6,630 nt of DNA from an uncultured Sutterella sp. GTDB lineage: Bacteria > Pseudomonadota > Gammaproteobacteria > Burkholderiales > Burkholderiaceae_F. The translations under genes were made by a program, and so were the position numbers. The DNA lies in the NCBI GenBank assembly GCA_905186105.1, contig LR994475.1:116582-123211 (forward strand), given 5' to 3'. Shown one piece after another: positions 6,601 through 6,630 of this stretch (its first letter is position 1; each line of letters starts with the position of its first letter). The notes under the pieces are model-generated. The model saw only the letters and a program-made list of their open reading frames with translations, was not told the DNA's origin and ran no database searches.

Positions 6601-6630
6601 TTAGTGAGCCTGAGCCGTACTCACTCTCGC
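6601..6630 (-). CDS. C-terminal end of an upstream gene, possibly the permease partner of gltL (partial)
   Basis: The last nine codons of an open frame (ARVSTAQAH) end in TAA at 6603-6601, 31 nt before the gltL start. Glutamate/aspartate transporter operons commonly place a permease gene (gltK) just before gltL, so that is the likely identity. Nine residues cannot prove it, and the frame could also be chance. Confidence 0.35.
   Translation of the reverse strand, partial: ARVSTAQAH

Noticed and set aside
1..6630. Search for a new defence, mobile or RNA-based system
   Set aside because: Almost all bases belong to conserved housekeeping genes. The largest gap between genes is 143 bp and holds a terminator and leader. 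I saw no direct-repeat array, transposase, attachment site or structured RNA.

Overview
This window is a compact stretch of a Gram-negative chromosome. Every gene I can support lies on the minus strand, so transcription runs from high to low coordinates. In transcription order the genes are: the last codons of an unidentified gene (probably an amino-acid ABC permease), gltL, a strong intrinsic terminator, then kdsD, kdsC, lptC, lptA, lptB, rpoN, ptsN and the start of rapZ. The kdsD-to-rapZ block is the conserved proteobacterial cluster for lipopolysaccharide (LPS) precursor synthesis, LPS transport, sigma-54 and nitrogen-type PTS control. The PtsN sequence resembles betaproteobacterial (Burkholderiales) PtsN more than the enterobacterial form. 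Base composition is moderate, unlike high-GC Burkholderia. A host-associated Burkholderiales lineage such as Sutterellaceae is my best guess, but it is an inference from memory.

Region by region (minus strand): 6630-6601 is the end of an upstream gene. 6569-5835 is gltL, the ATPase of a glutamate/aspartate importer, closed by a 12-bp hairpin terminator at 5783-5812. The 143-bp gap at 5692-5834 holds that terminator, a possible promoter and the kdsD ribosome binding site. From 5691 to about 757 the genes overlap by a few bases or sit 6 to 24 nt apart, which indicates one operon. KdsD and KdsC make the Kdo precursor of the LPS core. LptC, LptA and LptB are the inner-membrane anchor, periplasmic bridge and ATPase of the LPS export machine. 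RpoN is sigma-54. PtsN is the EIIA-Ntr phosphocarrier. RapZ is the P-loop RNA-binding adaptor that in E. coli controls glucosamine-6-phosphate synthase.

The most notable point is that lptA, lptB and rpoN are each interrupted in the sequence as given. I find four single-base frame changes: two in rpoN that cancel each other, one in lptB and one in lptA. All lie between about 1157 and 3326, while the neighbouring genes are intact. On both sides of every break the family sequence continues without residues lost, and LptA and LptB are normally essential. Sequence or assembly error is therefore more likely than true gene decay. The second point is gene content: hpf is absent between rpoN and ptsN, and hprK, usual in betaproteobacteria, is absent between ptsN and rapZ. 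I found no mobile element, CRISPR array, RNA gene or new defence-type system.
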